A stretch of DNA of 64,000 bases. Source: Gemmatimonadota bacterium. GTDB lineage: Bacteria > Gemmatimonadota > Gemmatimonadetes > Gemmatimonadales > GWC2-71-9. This document shows positions 22,428 to 30,668 of this stretch, piece by piece. The number at the start of each line of letters is the position of its first letter. The first letter of the stretch is position 1. The position numbers and the translations under genes were made by a program. Under the pieces are notes generated by a model, which made no database searches, was not told where the DNA came from, and saw only the letters and a list, made by a program, of their open reading frames with translations. Location: contig JADJPD010000025.1 in assembly GCA_016713435.1 (NCBI GenBank), forward strand, positions 1-64,000. Direction: 5' to 3'.

Positions 22428-23116
22428 TGAGCCACGAGGAGCGGGAGTTGTGGCAGCGGTTTCGACAGCACGGGGGCCTGTCCGCCCGGGACCGGCTGGT
22501 CGAACGACACCTGGGACTGGTGCACCACATGGCGCGGGCGGTGGAGAGGCGCACGGGAGCCGATCGGGACGACCTGATCAGCGCGGGCACCGTGGGTCTG
22601 CTCCAGGCCGTCGAGCGATTCGACCCCGAGCGCGGCCATCAGTTCAGCACCTTCGCCCTCAGGCGGATCCGCGGTGCCATGCTTGATGAGATGCGGCGGA
22701 TGGCGCCGATCTCCCGCCGGGCGCAGACGACGCGGCGGAGGATGACCGCCGCGCGCGACCGGCTGGAGTGCCGGCTGGGGCGGCCGGTGCGAGCAGCCGA
22801 AGTGGCCCTCGAACTCGGCGTTGAAGAGAGACGATACCTGGCCTGGGAGGCGGACGCGAACCGGACGGCGGCGCCACTGCCCGCCGACCTGCCTGCCCCC
22901 GAACCCATCGAGGCAGAGACCCCCGCCTGGCTGGTGGAGGCGCTGACACGCCTTCCCCCCAGGGAGCGCACGGTGATCTCGCTGAGCTACGGCGAGGAGT
23001 TGGATGGCCGTGCCATTGCGGAGGTCCTCGGGGTGACAGAGTCCCGAGTGTCTCAACTCCGGCACCGGGCACTTTCCCGGCTGCGGGACGCCGCACCGGC
23101 GCGGAGGGGCTCATGA
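22427..23116 (+). CDS. FliA/WhiG-type sigma factor (sigma-28 family)
   Basis: This 229-residue protein has region 2 (RLVERHLGLVHHMARAVERR, then DDLISAGTVGLLQAVERFDP and HQFSTFALRRIRGAMLDEMR) and region 4 (RLPPRERTVISLSYGEELDG, then IAEVLGVTESRVSQLRHRAL). The short region 3 (RRRMTAARDRLECRLGRPVR) and the FDP...FSTFA motif are typical of the FliA/WhiG group. It overlaps its upstream neighbour by 1 base and its downstream neighbour by 4 (ATGA). No flagellar gene is in the window, so it may control surface or biofilm functions together with the c-di-GMP phosphodiesterases it is cotranscribed with. Confidence 0.9.
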   Translation: MSHEERELWQRFRQHGGLSARDRLVERHLGLVHHMARAVERRTGADRDDLISAGTVGLLQAVERFDPERGHQFSTFALRRIRGAMLDEMRRMAPISRRAQTTRRRMTAARDRLECRLGRPVRAAEVALELGVEERRYLAWEADANRTAAPLPADLPAPEPIEAETPAWLVEALTRLPPRERTVISLSYGEELDGRAIAEVLGVTESRVSQLRHRALSRLRDAAPARRGS

Positions 23117-24237
23117 ACCCGCTCGCCATCGCGGTGCCGACCGGCATCCCTGGCGCGCTGCCCCAGCTTCCGGCCGCGAGCCGGGTCCTGATCATTGACG
23201 ATGATGCCCGCTGTACCTCGGCGCTGGCCCGGCTGCTTCGCCGGGCCGGGCTGGAGACGGTCCAGACGACCTCCGATCCGACCCACGGGGTGGCGCTGTT
23301 CCAGGAGCAGGAGCCCGACCTGGTCCTGCTGGACCTGCACATGCCACGGATCGATGGCTTTCACCTGCTGACACTGCTCCGGCGCCCGAACCCCGACGGG
23401 CCGCCCGTGCCGATCGTCATGCTCACCGGCGACAGCGAGCCCCAGTGTCGCTACCGGGCCCTCGCGCAGGGGGCAAGTGACTTCCTGCTCAAGCCACTCG
23501 ACCCGATTGAGGTGCTGCTGCGGGTGCGGGCCCAGCTGGAGACCCGGGAGCTGCAGCGCCGGCTGGCGCGGCACAACCAGACGCTGGAGGTGGCGATCGC
23601 CGCGCGGACCCGGGAGCTGGAAGCCGCCCAGGTGGAGATGCTGGGGCGGCTGGCCGTGGCGGCCGAACTGCACGACGACGAAACCGGGCAGCATACGCAG
23701 CGGGTGGGTGAGCTGGCCGGTCGCCTGGCCCGGGCACTGGACCTCCCGCGGGCGCAGGTGGACCTGATCACGCGCGCGGCCCCGCTGCACGATGTGGGCA
23801 AGATCGGGATCCCGGATGCGATTCTCCGAAAGCCCGGCAAGCTGACTGCGGAGGAGTTCGGCCAGATGAAGACTCACGCCACGGTTGGGGCACAGATCCT
23901 CGCGGGTGGCCGCTCCGAACTCATCCAGATGGCCGAACGCATCGCCCGACACCATCACGAGCGCTGGGACGGGACCGGTTACCCCGTCGGACTCCGCGGC
24001 GTGGCCATTCCCCTCGAGGCCCGGATCGTCGCGGTGGCAGACTTCTACGATGCCCTGACCCACGACCGTCCCTACCGGCCCGCGTTCAGCCTGGAGTACA
24101 CTCTCGGCCAGTTGCAGGCCGGCAGCGGGTCGCACTTCGATCCTGCGGTGGTCCATGCGCTACTGGAGACCGCCAATGGACCGGCAAGACCCACCACTTC
24201 ATGCCGGCCGGACGCCGGAGGAGAAGCCGCCGCGTGA
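23113..24237 (+). CDS. Response regulator with HD-GYP domain (predicted c-di-GMP phosphodiesterase)
   Basis: This 374-residue protein has a receiver domain (RVLIIDDDARCTSALARLLR, phospho-acceptor in VLLDLHMPRIDGF), a coiled-coil linker (about residues 140-178) and an HD-GYP domain with LHDVGKIGIPDAILRKPGKL, THATVGAQIL and HHERWDGTGYP. The HD dyad and GYP motif are intact, so c-di-GMP hydrolysis is likely, controlled by phosphorylation. The ATG overlaps the sigma factor stop (ATGA), and its own stop overlaps the GTG of the next HD-GYP gene, making one operon. Confidence 0.92.
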   Translation: MNPLAIAVPTGIPGALPQLPAASRVLIIDDDARCTSALARLLRRAGLETVQTTSDPTHGVALFQEQEPDLVLLDLHMPRIDGFHLLTLLRRPNPDGPPVPIVMLTGDSEPQCRYRALAQGASDFLLKPLDPIEVLLRVRAQLETRELQRRLARHNQTLEVAIAARTRELEAAQVEMLGRLAVAAELHDDETGQHTQRVGELAGRLARALDLPRAQVDLITRAAPLHDVGKIGIPDAILRKPGKLTAEEFGQMKTHATVGAQILAGGRSELIQMAERIARHHHERWDGTGYPVGLRGVAIPLEARIVAVADFYDALTHDRPYRPAFSLEYTLGQLQAGSGSHFDPAVVHALLETANGPARPTTSCRPDAGGEAAA

Positions 24238-24943
24238 GCGACACACAGCGAAGGGGTTGCACATCCGAGGCCGGCACGGACGCCGAGCGGGAATGGCGGC
24301 GGCAGGTCTGCGAGGTGGTGGTCGAGCGCTCCCGGGCCATCGAGCACAAGCTGGAGCGCTACGCGGTGGCTTCGCTGGAGGTGCTGGTGACGGCACTGGA
24401 GGCCCGAGACCCGTTCATGGCGGGTCACTCGCAGCGCATCGCCCACCTCAGCGCCTCACTCGCGGACGCACTCGGCCATCCGCAGGATGAGGTGGAAGCG
24501 GTGCGCCTGGCGGGGCGGCTGCACGACATCGGCATGCTGGTGATCAGCGACCGGGTGGTGAACCGCGAGGGACCGCTCGCCCCCGAGGAGCGGGAGCAGA
24601 TCCGCCAGCACCCGGTGGTAGGGGATCAGTTGCTGCAGCCCTTTCCGCACCTGTGGGAGGTGGGCCGCTTCGTTCGCGGCCATCACGAGCGCTGGGACGG
24701 CACCGGCTACCCCGATGGCCTGGCGGGCCACAGCATCCCGTGGGGTGCCCGGATTCTCTCGGTGGCGGAGACCTACGACGCCTTGGTCACCAGCCGGGCG
24801 TACCGCCAGGAGGTGCAGGGACCCGAGGACGCGGCGCGGAGCTCGAGCGCCTCAGCGGAACGGCCCTGGACCCGGAAGTCGTGGCGGCGCTCTCCAGTGC
24901 CACGAGGCGGCGGCGGACGCTGGAGTTCGTGGTGGAGCGATAG
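24234..24943 (+). pseudogene. Second HD-GYP domain protein, frameshift near the C-terminus
   Basis: The GTG at 24234 overlaps the previous stop (GTGA). The protein has an N-terminal helix (VCEVVVERSRAIEHKLERYA) and an HD-GYP domain: HSQRIAHLSASLADALG, LHDIGMLVISDRVV, RQHPVVGDQLL, HHERWDGTGYPDGLAG. Around 24838 the frame slips: the native C-terminus (LERLSGTALDPEVVAALSSA) is in the neighbouring frame and ends at 24943, while the open frame runs on to 24968 as a serine- and arginine-rich shadow. The motifs lie before the break, so the gene may still make a truncated enzyme, or the base may be a sequencing error. It lacks a receiver domain. Confidence 0.8.
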
Positions 24944-25043
24944 CGCGGAGCGCGGCTGCCGCAAGTGAGCCTGGGGCAAACCGACAGGGGGTGCCAGGCC
25001 CCGCACCAACGGATGGCTGCGCCCTGCCAGCCGCATGCGGTTG

Positions 25044-25598
25044 TCAGCTGGCGCCATCTCCGGGTACGACCGCCGACTCCCACGTGGCGGTTTCGGCCCG
25101 GTCGTCATCGGGGTCCGCGGTTGCGACGCCGAGGCAGACAAACCCCAGCCGGCCGGGGACGGCAGCACTGCGCAGGTTCCTGGGATCGCAGCAGATGCGG
25201 ACGTGGGTGATACCGGGAACGAGGCCGGCGAGGCGGCGCACGGCGTCGACCGCCTCGGTGATGTACCCCTGCCCCTCCGCCCCCGTCCGGACCCAGTAGC
25301 CAATCTCGAGGACGTGCGCTGGCCCCCGTCGGTGGAGGCCGGTTCCCCCCAGGAGGCGGCGTTCCTCACGATCGAAGATCCCGATCACCCACTCGGTGCC
25401 GGCGTCATAGTTGGCCGCGAAGGTGGCCAGGCGCTCGGTGAGCTGCGGCAGGGGCGTCGGCTCCATCCGGGCCCACGGCATCCACGGCTGCAGTCGCTCC
25501 AGGCTCTGGTCGATGGCCTCCTTGAGGAGCGGGGCATCCTCCGGGCGATAGCGCCGGAGCACCAGGCGGGGGGTCTCGATGCGTGGGGGGATGGTCAT
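25044..25598 (-). CDS. GNAT N-acetyltransferase, RimJ/RimL type
   Basis: The ATG at 25598 gives 184 residues starting MTIPPRIETPRLVLRRYRPE, the hallmark start of RimJ/RimL-like acetyltransferases. The acetyl-CoA-binding strand and loop are EIGYWVRTGAEGQGYITEAV, and the C-terminal motif is ICCDPRNLRSAAVPGRLGFV. These enzymes acetylate N-terminal amines or small amines with acetyl-CoA; the substrate is unknown. The gene runs opposite to the cassette genes, with a half attC about 30 bp upstream, which suggests it was once part of a cassette. Confidence 0.87.
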   Translation of the reverse strand: MTIPPRIETPRLVLRRYRPEDAPLLKEAIDQSLERLQPWMPWARMEPTPLPQLTERLATFAANYDAGTEWVIGIFDREERRLLGGTGLHRRGPAHVLEIGYWVRTGAEGQGYITEAVDAVRRLAGLVPGITHVRICCDPRNLRSAAVPGRLGFVCLGVATADPDDDRAETATWESAVVPGDGAS

Positions 25599-25628
25599 GC
25601 AGGAAGGTAGCGATGCGGCCAGCCAGCG

Positions 25629-25690
25629 GATCAGGGTTGGAGCTGACAGGGCCGGTCGGGGATCGTTCCGCGACCGGCCCTCTTGCATCG
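25629..25690 (+). repeat. attC 5' half site (site 16)
   Basis: ATCAGGGTTGGAGCTGACAGG followed by the GCCGGTCG...CGACCGGC hairpin and CTCTTGCAT matches the left half of sites 11 and 17. The right half and both cores are missing. Confidence 0.6.
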
Positions 25691-25743
25691 AGGACCAGCG
25701 GCCAACGCGGACCCAGCGACGGGCCCGACGCCGAGCACCGCCC

Positions 25744-26871
25744 CTACCGCCGCCCCTTCCCCGCCTTCCCATCCACCTCCAGCACCGGCCGCCCCAGCAG
25801 CTTCATCTTCGGGGACACCCCGAGGCCGGGCTCGTGCGAGGCCGCGAGGCGTCCCTGGCGCCGCTGCGGGGCTCCATCGGCGAAGGCCACCGTGACGTAG
25901 CTGTTGAAGTCCGTGGACGAGAACAGGTACCGCTCCGGCGTGCTGTGGGCCAGGTGGGCGATGGCGGCGGTGATGATGTCGCCGCCCCAGGTGTCCTCGA
26001 TGGTCATGGCGATGCCGAGGGAGACGCAGAGGTCGCGGATCTGCCGGGCGCGGGTGAGGCCGCCCACCTTGGAGATCTTGAGGTTGATGACGTCCATGGC
26101 CTGGTCGGCGATGCCCTGGACCACCATGTCGATGCCGTCCACCACCTCGTCCAGCACGAAGGGCCGGTTGGTGTGGCGCCGCACCGCCAGGCACTGCTCG
26201 TAGGTCATGCACGGCTGCTCGATGTAGACGTCCACGTCGCGCACCGCGTCGGCCACGCGGAGGGCGGCGTGCTGGGTCCAGCCGGTGTTGGCGTCGGCCA
26301 CGAGGACGTCGCCCCGCTCGAGCTCCTTGGCGGCGGTGCGGATGCGGGCGATGTCCACGTCGGGATCGCCGCCCACCTTGAGCTGGAACTTGCGGTAACC
26401 CTCCTTCCGGTACTGCCCGACTTTCTTTGCCATCTGGGCCGGCGACTCCTGGGAGATGGCGCGGTAGAGCGCGAAGTCGCTGCCTACGTGGCCGCCCATG
26501 AGGGTGGCCACCGGGAGGCCGCTCACCTTGCCGAGCAGGTCCCAGCAGGCCATGTCGATGGCGGACTTCACGTACGGGTGGCCGCGCATGGCGGCGTCCA
26601 TGCGCTCGTTGAGCTGGCCGAGTGCGAGGGGGTCGGCGCCGAGGAGGGCGGGTGCCAGCTCCGCGATGCCGGCGCGGGCGCCGGCGGCGTAGGCGGGGAG
26701 GTAGGCGGGGCCGAGGGGGCAGATCTCGCCCCAGCCCGTGATGCCTTCGTCCGTCTCGACTCCGACCACCGTCGAGTCGAACACCGAGACGGAGTTGCCG
26801 CCCGACCACTTGTAGCTGCCCTCGTGGAGCGGCAGGTCGATCTGCCAGGCGCGAATCGCGGTGATCTTCAT
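25744..26871 (-). CDS. Enolase-superfamily enzyme, probable cis-3-hydroxy-L-proline dehydratase or hydroxyproline-betaine epimerase
   Basis: The ATG at 26871 gives 375 residues starting MKITAIRAWQIDLPLHEGSY. The barrel motifs are YRKFQLKVGGD (catalytic Lys after strand 2), the metal ligands in VADANTGW, IEQPC and LDEVVDG, and the second catalytic Lys in NLKISKVGGL. The WGEICPLGPAYLPAYAAGAR loop is typical of the mandelate racemase-family group that holds hydroxyproline-betaine 2-epimerase and the enolase-type cis-3-hydroxyproline dehydratase. An ornithine cyclodeaminase-like gene in the same operon, the type that reduces pyrroline-2-carboxylate, favours the dehydratase. The ATG overlaps the upstream stop (ATGA). 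Confidence 0.8.
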   Translation of the reverse strand: MKITAIRAWQIDLPLHEGSYKWSGGNSVSVFDSTVVGVETDEGITGWGEICPLGPAYLPAYAAGARAGIAELAPALLGADPLALGQLNERMDAAMRGHPYVKSAIDMACWDLLGKVSGLPVATLMGGHVGSDFALYRAISQESPAQMAKKVGQYRKEGYRKFQLKVGGDPDVDIARIRTAAKELERGDVLVADANTGWTQHAALRVADAVRDVDVYIEQPCMTYEQCLAVRRHTNRPFVLDEVVDGIDMVVQGIADQAMDVINLKISKVGGLTRARQIRDLCVSLGIAMTIEDTWGGDIITAAIAHLAHSTPERYLFSSTDFNSYVTVAFADGAPQRRQGRLAASHEPGLGVSPKMKLLGRPVLEVDGKAGKGRR

Positions 26872-27701
26872 GAGGTTGCCAGACTGAGGCCGCCGGCGCG
26901 GGCCTCGTTGCGGGCGGAGAGCCACATCAGGACGGAGGTGTAGAGCAGCACGCCCACCACGAGCCAGCGCACCGCGTCGAGCGAGAGCGACTTGACGATG
27001 AACGCGGCCACGAGGACGCCGGGGATGCCGCCGAGGGTCATGGCGATGGAGGTGGGCTTGTCGTAGCGGCCCGAGCGGACGAAGCGCACGGCGGCGGCCG
27101 GCAGGATCAGCGCGGCGGAGCCCATCATGATCGGGAAGGCGGCCGTGGGGTTCATGCCGAGGAGGCTCACCACGGCCATGGAGGGGGCATAGTTGCCGAT
27201 GCCGAGGGTGGCGAGCGCGCCGAGCACCAGGTTGGCGGAGACGCCGAGCAGCAGCGCGATGCCGGTGAGCGAGAGCGCCTCGCCGCCGGGCGGGAAGAAC
27301 TCGAGCTGCCGCAGGGTGATGAACACCGCCGTCACCAGGAGGGCCACCGCCATGCCGAGCTGGATCTTCCGCCGGGGCAGGCGGCTCACGATGCCGGCGC
27401 CGAACCAGGCGCCGATGGCGCCGGCGGCGAGCATCGAGGCCAGCGTGACGAACTCTACCCGGATCACCGTGATGTAGAGGACGGCCTCCAGGATGGTCGG
27501 GAGGGCGTGGCCGACGTTCAGGGTGCCGGGGATGTCCTCGTCCCTGACGAGCTTGCCGAGCTTGAGCGCGGTGGTGGTGGTGGCGAACGACCCGATGCCC
27601 AGGGTATCGAGGAAGTCGATGCCGAAGCCGAGGCCGAGGAGCAGCGGCCAGCGGGTCCGGCGACCGGGCGGGGCGCCGCCGGTGAGGGTGACGTCGGGCA
27701 T
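26868..27701 (-). CDS. TauE/SafE-family membrane transporter
   Basis: This 277-residue protein has about eight transmembrane segments and the TauE/SafE pattern: GLGFGIDFLDTLGIGSFATT, LNVGHALPTILEAVLYITV, then LLGVSANLVLGALATLGIGN, and a repeated second half ending GVLLYTSVLMWLSARN. Family members export or import small organic anions such as sulfite, sulfonates and carboxylates. Position between a dehydratase and a ketimine reductase suggests it serves the same pathway, perhaps substrate uptake; the substrate is inferred only from context. Confidence 0.88.
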   Translation of the reverse strand: MPDVTLTGGAPPGRRTRWPLLLGLGFGIDFLDTLGIGSFATTTTALKLGKLVRDEDIPGTLNVGHALPTILEAVLYITVIRVEFVTLASMLAAGAIGAWFGAGIVSRLPRRKIQLGMAVALLVTAVFITLRQLEFFPPGGEALSLTGIALLLGVSANLVLGALATLGIGNYAPSMAVVSLLGMNPTAAFPIMMGSAALILPAAAVRFVRSGRYDKPTSIAMTLGGIPGVLVAAFIVKSLSLDAVRWLVVGVLLYTSVLMWLSARNEARAGGLSLATS

Positions 27702-27816
27702 TGCGGTCCCTTGCTGAGTCGGGTCGGGTGGCTGCGAATGAACGGGGATGCGTGGTGCGACCGATCCAAGCTACGCCGCGAGCGGCGGGTGCGACAGGCG
27801 GCCCGGGCGGCCCCGG

Positions 27817-28791
27817 CTAGAAGGTGATCTCCTGCCCGACGCCGAGGCGCCGGGCCTCGGCTACGACGTGGCGGCCGGCGGCAACGTCCTCGATGCCGAG
27901 CCCGAGCGACTTGAAGAGGGTGATCTCGGTGCTCGACGCCCGGCCGGTCCGGGCGCCGGTGATCACCTCGCCGAGCTCGGCGTGGATGTCGGCGGGGCGG
28001 AGGCGGCCTTCGGTGATGGGGATGAGCAGGTCGCCGGCCTCCGCGAGCGCGCTCTCCCTGGCATCCACGACGATCCGGGCGCTGGTGACGGCGTCGGTGT
28101 CCAGCTCGCGGGTGTCGGGGGTGTGGGCGCCGACGGCGTTGATGTGGGCGCCGGGGGCGATCCACGCACCCGCCAGCACCGGCGTGGAGCTGGCGGTGAG
28201 GGTGCAGATGATGCTCGCGTCCCGGACGGCGGCCTCGGCGGAGGGCATCACTTAGATGGGCGGGATGCCGGGGACGCCGGCCGACTGGGCGAAGGCGCGG
28301 GCCCGTTCGGTGGAGCGGCTCCAGACCCGGACGCGCCGGAGCGTCCGCACGGCGGCCATCGCTGCCAGGTGAGTGCGCGCCTCGGCGCCGGCGCCGAGGA
28401 GGGCGAGGTCGCCGGCGTCGGGGGTGGCGAGGAGGTCGGTGGCGACGGCGGAGACGGCGGCGGTGCGGATGGCGGTGACGGCGCCGGCCTCGAGGATGGC
28501 GAGGACCTGCCCGGTGCCGGGATCGAGGGCGAGGACGGCGCCCTGGTGGGTGTGGAGGCCGCGCGCGGGGTTGCCCGGGAAGACCGAGACCACCTTCACG
28601 CCGAGCGCGGCGGGGTCGGCGACCCAGGCGGGCATGGCGAGCATGGTGGCGGTGCCGTCGGGGCGGATGGCGGTGCGCGGGGGCTGGATGGTCTTGCCCT
28701 GGGCCCGGGCGGCGAGGGTGTCGCGCATCAGGGCGATGCAGGCGGGCATGAGGAGGAGGCGCTCGACGTCGCTGTGGGTCAGGACCAGCAC
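27817..28791 (-). pseudogene. Ornithine cyclodeaminase-family protein (probable pyrroline-2-carboxylate reductase) with in-frame stop
   Basis: The GTG at 28791 follows a GGAGG ribosome-binding site and opens LVLTHSDVERLLLMPACIAL. The NAD(P)-binding region is DLALLGAGAEARTHLAAMAA. At 28252-28254 a TAA interrupts the frame, but the same frame continues with VMPSAEAAVRDASIICTLTA and GAHINAVGAHTPDTRELDTD to the stop at 27817, giving a normal total of about 324 codons. A single G-to-T change (GAA to TAA) would do this. If real, the gene is inactive. The family includes LhpI-type reductases, the next step after hydroxyproline dehydratase. It is the first gene of the minus-strand operon. Confidence 0.82.
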
Positions 28792-29035
28792 GTGGCCTCC
28801 GGGTGGGGCGCGGGCGTGGGATGGTGTGGGGGAGGGAAGGTTCACGGAAAGTGGGGGGGGCGCAAGGTTGGGGGATGCACGGGCGCGTGGGCGCTCACCA
28901 GCCTTGACCGGTAGGAGAGGCGGTACTAGACGTTGTTGGCGTAAGTTGAAGCCGCGTTGAGCCTGAGGCGGTGCCGGCGGCGCGGCATGATCGCGTGAGC
29001 GCGCCGCCAGCCGAAACCATGCGAAGGACCCGCCC

Positions 29036-29494
29036 CTGAAGATCTGGATTGATGCGGACGCCGCGCCGCGCGACGTGAAGGACCTCATCTACCGGGCGTC
29101 GAAGCGGCTGGGCGTCGAGGTGATCCTCGTGGCCAACCAGCGGCTCGAGGTGCCAGCGGGCTATCCGCTGGTGACGGCGGTGCGCGTGGAGGGCGGGCCG
29201 GACGTGGCCGACCAGCACATCGCGGCCTGCGCCGAGACCGGCGACCTGGTGATGACGCAGGACATCCCGCTCGCCGCGGTGCTGGTGCCCAAGGGTGTGG
29301 TGGTGCTGGATCCTCGTGGCCAGGAGCACACGGCCGAGTCCATCGGGGAGCGCCTGTCGGTGCGCGACTTCATGGAGGGGTTGCGGGCGGGGGGCGTGGA
29401 GACCGGGGGGCCCCCGCCCTTCAATGCGCAGGCGAAGCAGGCGTTTGCCTCGGCGCTGGATCGGGCGCTGACGCGGCTGCGGCGGGGACGGTAG
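29036..29494 (+). CDS. YaiI/YqxD-family (DUF188) protein, probable CTG start
   Basis: The conserved family start KIWIDADAAPRDVKDLIYRA is only complete if translation begins at CTG 29036, which has an AAGGA ribosome-binding site 8 bases upstream; the first ATG/GTG in frame (29075) would remove 13 conserved residues. Further motifs are VILVANQRLEVP, GPDVADQHIAACAETGDLVM and TQDIPLAAVLVPKGVVVLDP. YaiI/YqxD proteins have a PIN/NYN-like nuclease fold of unknown substrate. The Cys normally in DADAC is Ala here. It lies divergently from the cyclodeaminase-type gene. Confidence 0.85.
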   Translation: MKIWIDADAAPRDVKDLIYRASKRLGVEVILVANQRLEVPAGYPLVTAVRVEGGPDVADQHIAACAETGDLVMTQDIPLAAVLVPKGVVVLDPRGQEHTAESIGERLSVRDFMEGLRAGGVETGGPPPFNAQAKQAFASALDRALTRLRRGR

Positions 29495-29645
29495 CCGGGG
29501 CGGGAGGACCGGCCCGGCGCGGCTGGTGGGCGGCGGGGCGATTCGTGGCCATCAAGAGGTGCTGGACCACCATTCGCGGCATCACCCGGCGATCGCCCTC
29601 GCGGAAGGTGACTCCGCCGCCCGGCGGACGTCGCAGCGGGGCGGG

Positions 29646-29784
29646 GCCTAACTTGGGGCCGCCGCTGAGAGGGCCGGCCGTGAATCGCACCGCGACCGGC
29701 CCTCTTGCGTCGTGGGACAATGGCATGTCCAGTCGTGCAGGGCTGACGGACCTGCCCTGCTGCTGAAGTCCGGCGCCGTCAGGC
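29646..29784 (+). repeat. attC site 17, complete but degenerate (139 bp)
   Basis: R'' is the canonical GCCTAAC (29646-29652), while R' is GTCAGGC (29778-29784). The arms are GCCGCTGAGAGGGCC and CCCTGCTGCTGAAGTCC, and the interior hairpin GCCGG...CCGGC and ACAATGGCATGTCC match site 11. It is the furthest site from the array head, about 24 kb beyond the last canonical one. Confidence 0.75.
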
Positions 29785-29802
29785 CGCCTGCATGGAGCGT
29801 GG

Positions 29803-30519
29803 ATGCAAATCCCCCGGTTCGCCGTACGTGTCGGACTTGCGCTCGGGGGGACGCTTGTCCTCGTCGCAGTCCTCCATACCCTCGCGACCTCCCGGACCTA
29901 CCAGCTCTTCGGCCGCCTCGTGGCCCACGTGCCCCGGGCAACTCCCATTGTGGCCCTCACCTTCGATGACGGCCCCACCGAGGGTCCTCTGGACAGCCTG
30001 CTTGCCACCCTCGCGGCCCACGAGGTCCGTGCCACCTTCTTCGTCACAGGACGCGAGCTTGCCGCCGCGCCCCACGCGGCGCGGCGCCTGGTCCAGGCTG
30101 GGCACGAGCTCGGCAACCACACCTATTCGCATCGCCACATGGTCCTGAGGTCGCCCCGGACCATTCGACGTGAGATCGAAACCACCGACTCATTGATTCG
30201 TGTCGCGGGGTATCCGGGCCCGATCTATTTTCGACCGCCCTACGGCACCAAGCTACTTGGACTCCCCTGGTATCTCGCCCGCCACCACCGCACGAGCGTC
30301 ACCTGGGACGTGGAGCCAGACTCCTACCGGGAGGTATCGCAGAGTGCCGAGGGTATCGTTCGGCACGTGCTCGCTCGCGTGGGCCCCGGCTCCATCATCC
30401 TACTGCACCCCTGGTATCGCAGCAGAGCTACCAGCCTCGCCGCGGTGGGTCCGCTCCTCGACAGCCTGCAGGCCCGCGGATACCGCGTCGTCCCGCTGCG
30501 CGAGCTCCTCGGTGAGTAG
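29803..30519 (+). CDS. Polysaccharide deacetylase (NodB domain), membrane-anchored
   Basis: This 238-residue protein has an N-terminal signal anchor (VRVGLALGGTLVLVAVLHTL) and a NodB/CE4 domain: motif 1 VALTFDDGPTEG (catalytic and metal Asp), motif 2 LGNHTYSHRHM (two metal His), motif 3 PIYFRPPYGTKL, motif 4 VTWDVEPDSY and motif 5 IILLHPWYRS. It should act outside the cytoplasmic membrane, removing N- or O-acetyl groups from peptidoglycan, chitin-like or capsule polymers. It starts 18 bases after attC 17, the normal spacing of a cassette gene, but no attC follows it. Confidence 0.92.
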   Translation: MQIPRFAVRVGLALGGTLVLVAVLHTLATSRTYQLFGRLVAHVPRATPIVALTFDDGPTEGPLDSLLATLAAHEVRATFFVTGRELAAAPHAARRLVQAGHELGNHTYSHRHMVLRSPRTIRREIETTDSLIRVAGYPGPIYFRPPYGTKLLGLPWYLARHHRTSVTWDVEPDSYREVSQSAEGIVRHVLARVGPGSIILLHPWYRSRATSLAAVGPLLDSLQARGYRVVPLRELLGE

Positions 30520-30668
30520 GTCGTGGTACGGCCACCGCCGGCGCCGGCCGTGGGCGGGGAGTTGCGCCGACGCGCCGCGCGCCTCAGCTTATCAGTCACA
30601 CGCGCATCGTCGCCCGTGAAGACCCCGTCGCAGTGGCGCCCTGCCCTGCCCGTCTGCGTCCCATTCCA

